Assembly: GCA_037576195.1 (NCBI GenBank)
Contig: CM075103.1
Coordinates: 36,531,250-36,595,249, forward strand
Reading direction: 5' to 3'
From: Phytoseiulus persimilis
Taxonomy: Eukaryota > Arthropoda > Arachnida > Mesostigmata > Phytoseiidae
DNA: 64,000 nt
The notes under the pieces were generated by a model. The model saw nothing but the letters and a program-made list of their open reading frames with translations, was not told where the DNA came from and ran no database searches. Shown here piece after piece: positions 32,626-47,601 of the stretch (positions within the stretch are counted from its first letter, which is position 1; the number at the start of each line of letters is the position of its first letter). The translations under genes and the position numbers were made by a program.

Positions 32626-35600
32626 ATTGCAAATCATTATCCTTTGAACTCTTTCGATCGGCATGATATTTGCATGCATGATGTATGGGTTTCGGGCGCA
32701 CCTTACATGGATATTTTCATCCATCAACTCTGATGGCTCCTAAGTGTTGTGCTCATCTGGGTCTGGATGGAATTCCTGTTCCTTGTGAGAGATTTTCCCT
32801 CATCGGAAAGGGAGCCTTTCTGTAGAATTTTTCCTCAGCAAGTCTCCATCTTTCCCGTTTCCGCCGAGCAAGTCGTTAAACATTTCTTCCTTTGCGAGAT
32901 CTCTCTTCATGAAGGTTTTCAGTGAAATGGAAAGAGAGGGTGATTGGACTGAACTAAACATCAGAGAATGTCACCTTAGCGAAGGGCAATCACCCCATAT
33001 AATTGGTTTCCGAACCCTCCGGGGTTCCAAAAGCGACCCTGATTCGACTGTGTCCTTTCTGAGAACTTGTTTTTAGCGTTTCGCTTGCATGGCTTCTTCG
33101 GAGCTTCTTCAGAGAGGTATACTCGTTTGGGATGGAATCCTGGACACAATTCGACCGCAGCCTTCGGGAACGGCGAAGCGCTAAGCGCCAATTCTTTTCC
33201 GGAAGAGAATTCAACTCGCGGGTCGCCAGCTCGAAGAGATGTCGAGGAGTGACACAAGGGCTATGTGGAACGGGAGCTCTCACACATCGAAGTCAATCCG
33301 AGACGGAACGCATGCCCTGAGGCAATGGCGTCATATATATTTCTATGACCGACAAGGGAATAGGAAAGGGTAGAAGAGTCAGAGAAGAGCCGCAGTTGGT
33401 CGTCGATAGCTGGGACGCTGGGCTTGGCGGGAACGTCAAGTATCCACTCTCGGCCGGCCTCAAGACGCCGTGTCGTTTGGAGTCGAGAGGAGCCGACCGT
33501 GCCCATCGGGCCGCAATTCTCCCGTCAGGCTTGAATCTGCTGTATTCTTCCCGATAGGACGGCAACTCAGATGCGGCATGAAGGGGGTACCTGACTCAAA
33601 TCGCGGCATTTACAGGTTCTGCACTCAGAGGGGTGGGACTATGACCATTAGGAAGGGCACCCGCGATTATCCCCACAGGAAAAAGAAGAAAACCCGCAAA
33701 CTTCGTTGTCTTCGATTCGATGGTGAATAATCATGGGCTCGGGCGAAACCGGTTCCACAGGAAGTCACACGTACGAGTTCCGCGGCACAGGTGGCAATGT
33801 GTAGAGGAGGGGTGGGGATGAGCGCGTAAGTATCTGGAATCTGGATAAAACCTTCCAGGAATTTTTCACGGAGTTGAGACTCCGAATTACGGAAAAAAAT
33901 CACGATTCATCCAATGAGTCCTGATTTCAAGGCTGGCAATCCAATGACCTGAGCGAAATGATCCGGAGTCCGATACTTCCGCATCAACCCCCAACCATGC
34001 TCCTATTATCATGAAAAAAATGGTGTCAAGTTCAGCTGCTGAACTAGTGGTTCCGTAGGCTGACGTTCCACATCGATCTGATCAACGACCAGTAAATTGG
34101 AAGCAAGCCGCTGACGGCAGAGCGAGTGATAAAAACTAGTCGACGGTGCCGCAAAGCACAACTCTGGGTGGTTTCAATTTCGTTGCGGCTAGCTTCCGGC
34201 ACAACAAGCGAACCCTCGCCGGTAGAATGTAAGCCTACATCAAAAAATGTTGCCAATCGGTCGCGTACTTTTCCCGGAAACCGGTTCTGAAGATTAGCCG
34301 GAATGCGATTTCCACGGACTAACGAAAAAGCAATAAAAGGTTTGGAACCCTGAACGAGAGCATTGATCTCGATCAAATAAGTTGCAATAGACTTGTAATC
34401 ATAACGACAACGAAATTATTGTTGTTATCGGAACTCTCGAAGACAACGAAAATTTTCCTCTGAACGCTACAATCATCGTTATGAGATGAGTGAACTCGGT
34501 ACATGTCAGCTTGGCGGCCACCACGCGAGCAGCCTGGTTTCCAAGGCTGGAAAACCAGCCCACTACAAGCCACCAACAGAACCGCTCGAAACAGGATACT
34601 CGCGCTCCGAACGATTTGCTGGTGCGTGGCCAAATGTGATTAGTGACTTAATGGTGGAAGGCTCTGAAATTAGGAAAGATTTCCGTCTCCCGAGGCTTCG
34701 ATTTGGTCGTGGTAGGCCACATTCCTTCCAGAGTGGACGGTGGAGGGCTCCCGAAACGCTGAGTTCGTACTCGATCGGAGTCCGACAAGAGCATCAGGAG
34801 TTAACAGCGTTTAGAGAAGCCTGGAGTTCGGAAGTGACCCTGGCGCCATCTCGAAAAATCCGTTCGCGCGCTGCTCGCTCGATTCCAAATTTTCGCGTGT
34901 CGGTTCTTGAAGGTCCCCCCACCAAAATATGCACTGAACAAAAATCGGAGGGGTTGACGAAAATATCGATTTTTCTGTAAGGTACCCCCTTAAGCGCATC
35001 GAGCCCACGTTCCTCTCTCACGGCTGCGAAGCAATTGACTCGGTTTCGCGCTCTTCTCCCCTCGCTCTTTTGATACTGCTCGAGGATTCTGTTGGTGAGA
35101 ATCATACCGGGAGCGCACAAGAAAATCGCGAAAATTAGATCCGTCACGGCTCTCTCGGGATCTCGGATATTTTTTGTTGCTTGCTCACGTAGATCTTCCC
35201 GCAGCCCTCTGGCAATATTCCGTTCCTTGCCACGCTAGAGCTAGAAGCCATGCATGAGCGAGCAGGGAGTGGAGTGATCCAAATCCGATTTCCGATCCGA
35301 GGAGCAAGTCGTTCGGGATGAATGCTCAAGAGAAGGCGCCATCTATCTCTCTTCGAACTTGATTTTGCGTGCGGAGCTCGCGAGCGCAGAGACCAACGGT
35401 ATTCGCGAGTTTCAGACGAAATATGATCCGCGCTGGGCTAGCTCGAGGAGTCACCATCTCGCCGAGATGCGTCCCCCTCCTGGGGGTGGAGGTTCAAGTC
35501 CAACAGGTCGAATTCAGTTCCCGGTCGAGCTCTCGTCCTGAATGATTTCCCCGTCGAATATTGTGTTGACTCGTTAGAGATTTCAGGGCGGGTAAAAAGT

Positions 35601-38600
35601 TGAACAAACATCTGCGTTCGCCTTTCCGCCGGCGACTCCGGCATTGACTTCGGTACCTCCTCTTTGCGTGATCCCCGAAGCGTACGCGATCTTTGACTTG
35701 GATCCTAGGGCGCAATCCAAACATCCAAACTCAGCTTTTCTGACGTCGCTCTCTAGGTCGAGCGCCAGGTCGGGATTGTCAACGGGAATCCCGTGAAGCC
35801 AAAATGAGCCATCATCAAAGACCGTGACGTAATCACAGAACGTCTCATATCCGTATCCAGGCTGAACTCCACACAAAGACTCCACCAATCGAATTTCCAC
35901 ACGAGAAGCACGACTTCGTTCGACTTTCAGCTTCATTAGTTAACATTCCCATGGGACAGACCTCGGGTTGTTGAGCCTCAGGAAGCTGTTGCTCGTCTGA
36001 CTACACGATGGATTTTAGCCTCGATCTAATAACTGAGAGCGTACCGATTAGCTCCCGGTCCGCGCTCCTGTCGATCCAGTTGCCCGGCTGCCAATGAGAG
36101 GTTCAACTGTCTCTACCCACATTTTCGACCAGGCTCCTGTTTTATGTGGACTTCCGACTCATTAATATCGGTCACTCGCACAACGCTCGTGGGACTACTC
36201 TGGAGCTGCAGAAAGGGGCATTCTAAATGAGACGAGACTGGAATATTCGGATTCGCTAATCGTTGCATGGAATCTACAGCTGAACTCAGGTGTTGGTTCG
36301 CAGTTGAAGCGGAACGCGGGTCTCTAAAAACTCGAACCCGAGCACGAAACTAGTTTTGCGACGCTGTTCTCGAACTGCGAGATGGCCTTTCTTAGTTTTT
36401 GCCCCATTCCCGCGGCACACGGTTCCACGAGTTCCATGAAATGTCCACGATGCGAATAAGTCTTCCCTCCGGACGGATATTCCAAAATCAGGAGAAAAAA
36501 AGGATTCACCAAGAGCAGCACTCCCTCTAAGCGATAGCGGAGGCGAATCCTCGCACGCTTCCAGCGAACGGAATGCCCGCTCGAAAGAATTCCATGTTCC
36601 CACCACGAAATTTCTTGCCTCTCGCTGTCTCGGGATTCACTGAATTTTCAGTGCTCGCTGCTGAATTCTCCCGCAGACTACTTGTTCGGTTGTAATCTGT
36701 TTGGCTACCGCAAATCTGATTTGGGCGACTTGAGGCGACCAAAGCGCTCCGACACGGGGAGAGATCTCGATCCTGCGGCGGACTGAGGCCAACGTCGCGT
36801 CGCCGAACCGCGCGTGGATTCAGAGCTTCCACGGTGGCTAACGTCGGGATAGAGAAGGATTCGATGGAATCTCGTCGTACTTGTTTTTCGTGGTCCGGTT
36901 CTTTTTCAACAGTTCAAGATGTTGCTTAAAGATCTCATTGAAGCTCTGAAGACTGAAACCGAGGCGTTCTATTTCCTGCATTCCCGTAACCTGATTCCTA
37001 CTGTTGGATTCTGTGGGAACAAGCATCGAATGCAACATGTAGGAAGTCGGAGCCGTTGTTTCAAGCAGGGCTGTCGTCAAGATGTGGGCCTGCGGTGTGG
37101 AAGTTTTCTGGAGAACACCAAGGCACCCCTTCGAGACATCATCATATTCATCTATCTCTGGGCTTGAGCTGTCTCGCTACCTATGCTCTATACTCTAGTC
37201 TCTTCGGCTCCCGCATTTGATGGAGCGGGCTTGAAAAGCGCCATTTCGGCGACTTATTTTGCGGTACCCAAACAGACTAGTACCACTTGTTCATGGCTGC
37301 ATTCCCAAAATCCAGTAGCCCAATAGAAGTGGATTCCTCAGATAAGACAGTGAAAGGGGCGTTATTTTTTTTTCATCATTATGGCCTCTCTAACATGCCC
37401 TGGATATTTCTCGGCTCTCCAGTCCCTAAGGATTCCTTATCGCCATTCATCAAGAATCCATATTCACAAATTGCTCTGATGAAGAACTCCCTGTCGTGCG
37501 GAACTATCCCATCCAGCGCTTGACTTCGCGTCCCGAGGCAGAGAGCATGTTCGAACTTGTTCGTCGATTACGAAGCAGGATTCGGTTCAAACCACTCTGG
37601 TACATGAAGTCAATACTGAGCTTGCTGTTATCTTGGATTCGAATATCTATGGAGAAGGTTGGGGACACACTTAATTTTCAGTTGGTATGCGAAATGAGCT
37701 CAAAGAACGCTTGCGGAGCCATTGTCTGAGTGCATGGAAAGCATCTCTCCACGAATGATGGTGGGCAAGTGTCGACCTGAATCGAAACCTCGAGCGGCAT
37801 CTCGACACAGTCCTGCTCTGAATATCATCAACCGTGCGTCGATGGGAGGCTTGTCTTTCATGCTGAAGTTCGCGCCTCCGGGACGAGCCCACCCGCTCCA
37901 TACCCGGGAATACCATCAGCAGGAAGATGCACACCGGTTTCCACGGGCCGCAGACTCAGAATGCCGTTGGAAATCTACGGGTTACTCTGGTATGACTGCG
38001 GGAGCTGACTCCCTACCGCGGGAACCCGAATCGTTCCCACGTCCCTCCTGTCAATACCCAGTTACATGGCATGATCCAACGTTCGGAACACAAAGCAGAT
38101 GAGCATGTTTTCCTGCTATCTACAACGAGCTTTTGCTCACTTGCTCTGATGAGTTTCGTGACAAAATTCGTGGATTTGATGTCGACGTTCCGCTCCTTCT
38201 GCTTTTCGACCAGAGAGGGATCCGGCCTGGTTTCCTCGCAGATTCCGATTCGACGATGCCGATTGCAGCCTCGAGTTTCTGCGGTGAATTGTACGGTGTA
38301 CTCAATCGTTGAATCGCTACAGGATGGATAATCCTACCCGAAAGGAAAAGATCCCTCTGGGCTCCTCCTATTCGACTCCGATTCCTCTCTCACTCTCTGC
38401 GATTCTCCTTGTACCGCCCATTCCTGATCGTTAGAGTTTTGAATCAAGCTCCATGACCACCGAACGGTAGATCGCTAGTGAAACACACGCATTGGTCCAA
38501 TAAAAAGGCTAGAAGTAACCAGGCCGGGAGGTAAGATTGGAGCCGATCATGCCTGCAGCTCCACACCTTGAGTCTGCCTGAGAAGCCTAACCTTTTTCGC

Positions 38601-38638
38601 CTTCCGGGTCTACTCTACTATCCAACATCTTTCCGAAT
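32626..38638. other. No recognised gene; possible old retroelement debris
   Basis: Frames are short. Near 33235-33450 the peptides CRGVTQGLCGTGA and LVVDSWDAGLGGNVKY in two frames faintly resemble neighbouring blocks of a LINE reverse transcriptase (GV.QG and the segment after the catalytic YADD). This is weak. Nothing else is recognised. Confidence 0.3.
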
Positions 38639-39046
38639 GTCACTTGACGGGAAAATACATGGAAGGCTTCCTATATTTCCAGTCTTGCAGGTCTTTTCAA
38701 GAACCAGCGCCAGGAGTACCAGGAGACAAGAGACCATGTAGATCTCACGCGGCTCTACTGTGTGTGGGAGCTCCGATCTCTTTGATGCTGTCGCTCAAAT
38801 ATTTCCTCACGGGTCGGGGTGCATCGCATGAAATTTCAAAACACGGGCAATCTGCCGGACAGTATCACATTCACTGATGGCTCTCCATACATGCTAACAA
38901 TGAACATATACGTGGAAGATGGATTGGTAAACGGAGCTATAGGCGTCAAGATTGTTGATTCGACGGGAATTCCTCCACAGGTGGGATCGAAGCAGCTTGT
39001 CGTGATTCCATCGTGGGCCTGGCCGGCCTTCGCCACCTGCCGTTAA
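38639..39046 (+). pseudogene. Fragment of a PIF1-like helicase, probably from a Helitron
   Basis: From 38819 a 75-codon frame contains MLTMNIYVEDGLVNGAIG (about 38891-38944). This matches the C-terminal block of PIF1-family helicases, where a hydrophobic strand (ML..N) is followed by DGLVNGA.G. Preceding DNA (38690-38770) in another frame reads LFKNQRQEYQETRDHV, which could be an upstream helicase segment after a frameshift. Walker A and B motifs are not found nearby, so only a fragment survives. Helitrons encode such helicases; a fragment of a cellular PIF1 gene is the alternative. No Helitron terminus (TC...CTRR with hairpin) was identified. Confidence 0.55.
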
Positions 39047-42000
39047 TAAAGCCGACAGGTTAGAGTTCCTCCCACTGTGGCCTATGTTAACGAGCCGAGT
39101 GACATTCTCCGTCGACGGCAACGCCATCGCGTAGGTCGGATGTCGTCTCACTCTCCGCAGCTTCATTCACTCTGACGGAGCTACAAATCCACATTCATAG
39201 GAGTTCACAAAGGAAAAACTTTTTCGCCAGGCTTGATATAGTTCCCGTTGACGCAAGGGTTCAACAGAGCCGCTCGCCCCACAGCGACAACAATGGACGT
39301 CCCGGTTTTGTGTAGAGAAGTTTCTGCATTCCATCCGAGCTGCTAGGATTTGCGCGAGCGTAAGCTTCCGCAGAATTTTCCAGTTGTCGACCCTACCAAG
39401 AGCGAGAGGAGACGAACCGTGGGGAAACGTTGACGCGATGGGGCGTGCTGACGAGGCGAGTGATTTCCAAGTTCTTGCCGCGTTGACATGCAAGAATCTC
39501 AGCTCGTGAAGCATGAAAAAAACTGACCGAATTGGGCAAGAACGAACCAGGGTTGGGACGAGAATGAGGCTGCGCAAGCATATGCTAATTCATCGTCTTC
39601 TCGTAAGCTCAAAATTCTAAAGGAAAAGAAAATCTCGCCAATATCATTATTTCCTGTTCGCCGAGAGCCTGCAGATAACCAACCTCTTGATTTCGATTTT
39701 TTTTCCTACGAAAATTGCAGCTTATGATGTCGAATATCAAACTTCCTTGGGAACGGACTCCCCAGACAGCGGACTTGATAAGAGTTCATCTTCTGAAGAG
39801 CATATTGTGTGCCATGTTCATGATACGAAACGTCCGTTATCCTGGGCTCTCAAGCGTACATCTCCGTGGCAGCTGCGTTGGTGCTGAGCGCTGACGGAGG
39901 GGCAGTTATTCACTGGAGCTCAGAGGTTTATTCATCCCATCTGATCCGAATCGGGTTTCTCAGAACGGTCGAGTTGGGAGCCCACGTCCGTTGCGAACTG
40001 TTCTCCCTGTGATTCTCCGCAGCACGGAACTAGTCTGCTCCCGAGAAACCCAACCCCGATTGCTCCGATGAGCTGTTGGTTTCTAGTTCCTCGTGACAAC
40101 CTGAGCAGCACGCTTCTATTCTTCTGTGTTATTGCGTGGCGGAAATGAGTTTCCTTTCCTGCTGTCGAACAAATCTCTAGAGCTTGGACCCTGCTGAAAC
40201 CCTGCTATGAACGCCCTGCTGACAGTCCCAGCCAAGGACCCTGACAACAGTTCCCCCAAGCTCAGTGAGATATCTCCAGTCAACAGTCGACACAAACCTG
40301 CAACGTCTTCTTCTGTTCAGGGCTCAGGATAAATCGCTTCCAAAACGGATAAAGTTGCAGCGCACGTTCTTCGGGAAGGAAGGAGGCATCCCCAGCCACG
40401 AGAGCAAGGAACATTGTTGACCAAGTTGAATCCGGAGAAATACTCTAGAGTTTTCTCCGTGGGAATGGAGCTCGGAGTCTAGTCTCTCCGGAATGAGTAT
40501 TCCGCCAGACTCATTCGCTCACAAGGTTCGTAAGGAATGCAACCGAATCCAAAGCAGCGGCCGGGTTCGAGAAAAGCTACACGGGCTCTGCAGGCGTGCA
40601 ACATGCGAGCTGAGTCGGGAATATGAGCCTAATCGAAAGACGGCACGATCTAGATTATGCGCGCTCGGAATACGTTAAGGGCTCTTGCCTAAGAGTCCAT
40701 CTTGCCTAACTTGATAAGGGTATAACTGAATATCGTTGACCAGACGCAACGGCCATGGCTGGCAGGATTCGTCTTCCGAAGCTGGGTTCGGCTGCAGAGT
40801 CATCTCGTTGGGAGAGTGTTGTCACAATATCTTCCGGCTGCTCTTGTGAATCTCGTCAGGAACAGCGAGGCGCTCGCCCGATGTGTAAGGGTGTGCATTC
40901 GAGCGTATGCATCTTATCCAGCCTACATAAGAGAACCCTCGGAACTAGAAGTGTCTGAGAGCAACAACCGACGTACATGTACTCTCTCACAAGGGGCATT
41001 TGGCGGGCTGGAAGGCGGGCACATCGGGGAGCTCCTGTACGACACAACATGCCCTCCCAAGGAAACTCACCGCCGATTCCCGCCAAGATTTCTCCGAGGA
41101 GCTCCTGGGACAGATACTTCGTCTAGAAGGGGATCGAACAAATTCATCGCCGGATATAAAAGAAGTGATGGTCGATCTCAGCCATCCTTCTATTGACTCC
41201 ATGCTTCTTCGACCATCCCCCTGCCCCGTGAGAGGCTTCCATCGCTTCCCAGTCTCCCGAGAGTTCAGCTCCTGCAACAGGGATGGAAACTTCGGGAATG
41301 ATCCCCGTCGCAAGAGGCAACGGGACCGATGCCGGATCGGATTCTACTCCGGCCTGAGAGTTTGTTATCGCTCTCCGGTATCTCGACCAGGTTGGAAGAA
41401 TGCCGAGTTCCCGCGATTTATGTGCTGCATGCGCCCACGCCGATGAGTGTCCTTGTAATCGACTATGAAATATGCGTTTGTGAGTCTACGATCTCACGGC
41501 TGCACCTCGGAGCACAAGTCTTAATCCTGGTGGCGATGTGGGCGGAATCTAGAACAGCCGACATCAGAGTGCTCATGAGCCTACTCGTGGAAATGGTCGG
41601 GATCCGTTGTGGACACTGGCTGATGTTGTTTAGCACGGAAAGATCGTATATTTGGAGCTTCCGAAGGCTCTCTCCAACGGAAAGTGTATTAGAGTCCTGT
41701 CGCTTGTAAATTATGCACGCTCGGATGCGCTCGGCATATCCTCGACAGGATACGGTATTCACGCACTGCTGGAGGATAACCTCATTCACTCTGGAAACCT
41801 GGCTCTGCGACCAGCGGAGTCATAACCAGAGCTCCAGTGGCGTGAAACTTCCGTAACTTTTCAATGACTCGTTCCTCTTTTGGGACAATGAGGGCTCCGA
41901 GGTAAATCCTCTGTCAGGGAGCCGTTTCGGACTCGCTGTTGGGGACATTGAAGTTAATAGGTCGTGGAAACGACTCCCCGCGGGGAATCCGAATTTTCTT

Positions 42001-43315
42001 GGAGCTGCCGAGTCTGGAGAACCGTCATTGCTCTAGAGACCGAAATGCTCTGGTTCTCTGACAGGCCCTACGCCTCCGGGAACGACCTAATGCTTTGTTG
42101 CCAGCGTTCCTACCCTTAATGTCAGCGTGCTCGGAGAGGCGCTTCGAGGTGAAGTCGACTCGCGGTTCCGGGAAAGCCAAGGAGCATACGGGCAAGGACT
42201 CATCAATGAGGAGAGCTCCTGAATCGAGGCATAAAGATCAATGCAACAAGACGAAAGCTCCACGCAGACCCTCAAGTATCGTTGCGGTTGGGAACATTGC
42301 GGTTCACGACACGATGGGTTTCAAGCTGAACATTTGTTGATGTCCCATGGGAGATCGCACATCGTTGAGGAGATGCCACGGATGCGATAGCGAAACGCGG
42401 TTTGAACCGTGTTCGAGCCCATGGAGAATAAAGCGAGCAGAACAAAAGGTTCCCCATCGAATCTGCGAACAGAAGTTTGAAAATTCGAAGCCCATTGAAA
42501 GGCGAGTGCAGTCAGGTGCCCCACCTCCCGTGTTTCGTTCTTCCGTTCGGTGCTGCTGAGTCGGGAACGGCATTCTCACCCAGAGGAGGGTTTCGAGGCT
42601 CCGACGATGAGCCCCAGCGAGTCCCACCGTAACCGAGATCATGGTTCCCATGCCGTCTTGGATCTCGGAAGAGAAGGGTGGAACGCTCGAGTCAGGAGCT
42701 CTTATATGACCCCAAGTTTTCAGAAACTGTATTATGCGAAGCCCTTCATTGTGAACATGTTAAGATCGATGGAACCTGACACCCTCTTCTACTGCCTTGA
42801 AGGTTTCGAAGAACGGAATGGAATCCCTAGTTGATGAACGCGGGGTCGGGGCCCTGGCGGGAGCTCGACTGGTCTCCGGGCCAACGGTGAGGAGAGGCCG
42901 AACGACCGGATAGAACGATTGAGGAGGGTGCCAAACCGCAAGGATTCGGCGAGATTTCATCGAGCGACCGCGCGGAGCGAGGTCCGCGGATAGTCAAGCC
43001 ACCGGGAATTACACGATTCAATTTGGAGAAATCAAAGGATTGTCGGGTAACTCCCTAACTTTGGATAGATATCGATTTTCCTCCCTCGATAAACCCTCGT
43101 TGGTAAGAAGGCATGGAAGGCATGCAAAATACCACTTGGAGCCTCAAACTTCCTCGGAACTAACGTACGCGGTCGCTGTCCCCCAGCTGCGATCCAAGAT
43201 TCATTGTCTTCAAGTTCTGACCCGAGCCAACACCTTCGAGAGAAGTTGGGAACGATCACTCCGACCAATTCCGGATGCAATGAGAACATAGCTTCGGTGT
43301 CTGCCGCCTGGCACC
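39047..43315. other. No recognised gene
   Basis: Many short frames occur on both strands without motifs or credible splice structure. The last bases lie downstream of the RpS23 poly(A) signal. Confidence 0.35.
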
Positions 43316-43321
43316 TTTATT
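43316..43321 (-). terminator. RpS23: Poly(A) signal AATAAA of RpS23
   Basis: On the minus strand AATAAA starts six bases after the TAA stop (43328-43330), giving an extremely short 3' UTR, as is common for ribosomal protein mRNAs. Confidence 0.85.
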
Positions 43322-43327
43322 GGGCAT

Positions 43328-44429
<1,102 letters not shown>

Positions 44430-44441
44430 GTCGCGTGGCTG

Positions 44442-44451
44442 CAAAGAAAAG
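44442..44451 (-). promoter_or_regulatory. RpS23: Probable TOP/TCT initiator of RpS23
   Basis: On the minus strand TTCTTTTCTTTGC lies about 13-22 bases before the ATG. A C followed by pyrimidines at the start is the 5' TOP / TCT initiator of ribosomal protein genes, which couples translation to growth signalling. The same CTTTTCTTTGCAG string could instead be a splice acceptor of a 5' UTR intron. Confidence 0.55.
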
Positions 44452-44457
44452 AACAAT

Positions 44458-44470
44458 CCAAGATGGCGGC
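44458..44470. promoter_or_regulatory. YY1-like motif (CCAAGATGGCGGC) at the RpS23 promoter
   Basis: CAAGATGGCGGC is the classical YY1 core element, frequent at promoters of housekeeping and ribosomal protein genes. It lies just upstream of the likely RpS23 start. It also contains an ATG that opens a 63-codon plus-strand frame of unknown meaning. Confidence 0.45.
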
Positions 44471-47400
44471 AAAGCAGCCTGTCGTCGGCGCTCGGATCAC
44501 AGCGTACCACAAGCGCGGCCCATCGTGGTGTGTCTTCGAGCTCGCTGCGGATTTCCTGTTCGTTGGCCTTGATAGATCGCCGACTGAGCTTCGCTTGTTA
44601 TTCTCAGTTAAAGCGTGCAGAGAACCCCCGGGATTTTTCCAATACCAAAAATGATAAATGTCCCTGGTGCCACAAACGTGGTACGCGCGGGTCTTTTAAA
44701 ACTTATGACAGGGAGCTGTACGGAGCTGTTGACCACTTTCTCCGCTGGCTCTTCAAGTTCTCGAACCTGCTTCATCTTAAACGTTATCGGTCGAGTTGAG
44801 GAGCTCTTTTCCTCTTTTCCGAGCAGCTAGCGATGCCGTTCCGTTTTGTGACTCTGTTTCACCCGATCATTCGCCTCTTTTATCTTCTAGGCCATCATAA
44901 CTCTACAAGAAAACCTGTGTAGTATCGCAAACCGGTCCCTTTCCCACATGCAAGTCCGAATGCTTCCCGCTGAGTTGCAGCGAGTCTTCCCATCACATGA
45001 AAGGAAACTACGAGTCGACGTGAGACCTCGCATAGGGGATCTACGATTTGACTTCGACTTCACGAGTTGTTGATTTGTCATCGAACTCGCAAGGCCATGA
45101 GACTCATTCGATGGAACGGATCACGATTTTCTCAGCTAGATTTTGGTGGAGCCGATAAGTTCCGGGAACATCAAATTTCGATTCCAACAGTCTGGGGGAC
45201 TGAGTGACTGGGGGGGGGGGGGCTCAACTGAGCGAAGGCTTTGTTTTCGCATGATGAGCCATGATTCCTCGTTAAGGGTTCCTCGTCGTTGGGAATGAGG
45301 GGATTTGAGTCGGATATTCGAGTTCTTGCCGTCCATCGACGCCGCACAGATCTTCCCCGACAGCCTCGGGGGTCGGTGCCGACAATGCCGAGGAACACGG
45401 CTCCGCCCGAGAAGTCGACGAGGGATAGAAGCACATTTGGACTGCTTCAATTACGAGGACGGCTTCGTCAACCATAACGGTCAACCCAATTCAGCAATCA
45501 TGGGCGCTCGGGAGGGCGGGCCGGAGTCACGGTTCGGAAGATCTGACGCAGGGAGCGTTCCCTCGAAGGACGCATTTCGTGGGACTTCCAGGAATTCATG
45601 AGCGTCTGCTCATACGGTCTCCATGGCGTCATCGTGTATTGAGGCCTCTCAATGAATCGAATCTTCCTTCCAAACCCTCTAATTTGACGAGGATTGACGA
45701 GTCTCTCTTCGCCTCTAGCTCACTCAATTCTCGTTTCCGATAGAAGGCTGTCGTGCCAGGCTTCAGAACACTGCTCGTCGACGACACTGTCGCGGTCAAA
45801 CCTCACGAAACGGCCCAGCAGCTCCTCGGACTTCAGATGCCGGCAGATCTGTCCCTGGCGATTCCTGCTTGAAACGTTCTCGCCGAAGCATGGAACAACT
45901 ATTGGAGCACAACTATCAAAGTTCCCTCCTTGAGTGATCTGGGAGCGATTGATCAGGCGAGCAGTCTTCGGCTCCCATTTTGCCTCCGTGATCGACACGG
46001 AACGCTCGAGGATTGGGTGGGTCAGATTTTAGGAAGTGCCACGCGTACGACAGTGAAGCGGCTGAGAGCATCGAATGAAATCCCTCATCCGCGCATGTTT
46101 GACTCTGAGACACCGAATCCCTGAGGATGTCTGGTTGCGAGCGATCGCAGAGTTCTAGGCACCACCGACATAGAATTCTTTGAGGATCCCATGTGCTGTC
46201 TCGATGTTTTGCAACATGAGCAGTGCATAGGATCTTTTATTCCCATGATCTGTGAAAATCTGTTTACTTCCTTGCGGAATGGAACGTGCTTCATTCGGAG
46301 GTGTACCGCTTTCGATGTTGTCGAGGGCATGCTCGAGCTTCCTCTGCCTGGCTCGTATTCTATCCTGGAAGCTGACGGACGTCGAGTGATCGCGTGGACA
46401 AAGCGTCCCCTCGGATCGACATCGCCCCCCGGTTGCCTCCCTACCGCAAGTGCCCAAGCCCCGCTCCCATCATGGCTTCAATCGAAACCAAAGAGAGTCG
46501 ACCTCCCATGAGCTTGCTAATAGGTCGCTCTGAGACCCCTCCTTCGCTAAATTCCATCGCTCCACTCATCAGTGAAGAGTTTCTCAGCTGCAGGTGGGAA
46601 ACGGGAATCAGGAGCATGAGTAAGGATCTATTGTGAATCCGAACAAAACGAACAGTTGAACAGGGATCAGTGGTGGAGCAGAAGTAAATATCACCTCCCT
46701 TCGTTCCTCCTTGAAGCTTCCGGGATTGACGGTGTCAACGGTAGTCGAGGTCCAGTCAGCATCCGGTATCCGTTGGCGAAGAACGATCACACTGAAATTT
46801 TCCCACCGAATAGACCTTGAAATGAGTGAAACCGAGCAATGACACAAATAGGCAACGACAGGTCGTTCGATCAGATGACGCGCGCAGCCCTGACTCGTAC
46901 GCCACGAAATGCTATTGCGATGTTTGGAAGCATCAACCAGCGACCCGTTATTTCGGGAATATCGGGGGTAGCCCATATCCTGGGGCCCCATGGAGCGGTA
47001 TTCAGCTTTCGGGGGCATGGCACGGGGCCCTTTCCTCCACCCAACCCCGGATACGCTGCCGGACGCGTCGAACGGGCCCCGCTTCGAGCTGTTTCTGGCA
47101 GTTTGTTGCGGCTGCTGGAAAGCCTCGTTCCCGCTTGAAGATACGGCGTGGATTACGAAGGTTTGCCATTGAACTCAGCTCGCTCGGACGAACAATTAGG
47201 CATGCGCTAATGCTCGACATCAATGGGTGACTTTCTGGAGGGATCGGCCGAGGAAAGCGGGTTCCCAAAGACAAAGCTGCGTTCTTGCCAGACGAGAAGC
47301 TTTTTCGCTCGCGTCAGAAAGAAAACTCTCCGGCTGGTGGGCGGGTCTTCGCAGCGCCTCCTGGTGACGAAGCCGCTTTCACACAACAACGCGAATCACT

Positions 47401-47601
47401 GGCCGCTGCTGCTGCCGCCGCCTGTGCCTGTTGTCGTCGGTCGGTCGGTACCAGCCTGCCAGCAGAGTACTACAGGAGCCTTCAGCGACAGTGCTGCTGG
47501 ATGACAGTGGTGGTGTATGATGGTGAAGTGTTACCGCTGAAGTGTCAGTTGCTAGCCACTGGATTAATTGATTCGAACGTGCCGCCGCCCCCACCGCCGA
47601 G
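44471..47601. other. Divergent intergenic region between RpS23 and the formin gene
   Basis: No gene with recognisable motifs. A G14 run lies at 45210-45223. The last few hundred bases, rich in CTG/CCG triplets near 47400-47590, probably form the leader of the formin gene. Frames at 46155-46511 on both strands are unidentified. Confidence 0.4.

Noticed and set aside
44463-44654. 63-codon frame starting at the ATG inside the YY1-like motif, divergent to RpS23
   Set aside because: The ATG is part of the regulatory motif; the peptide is not recognised and no further coding support is seen.
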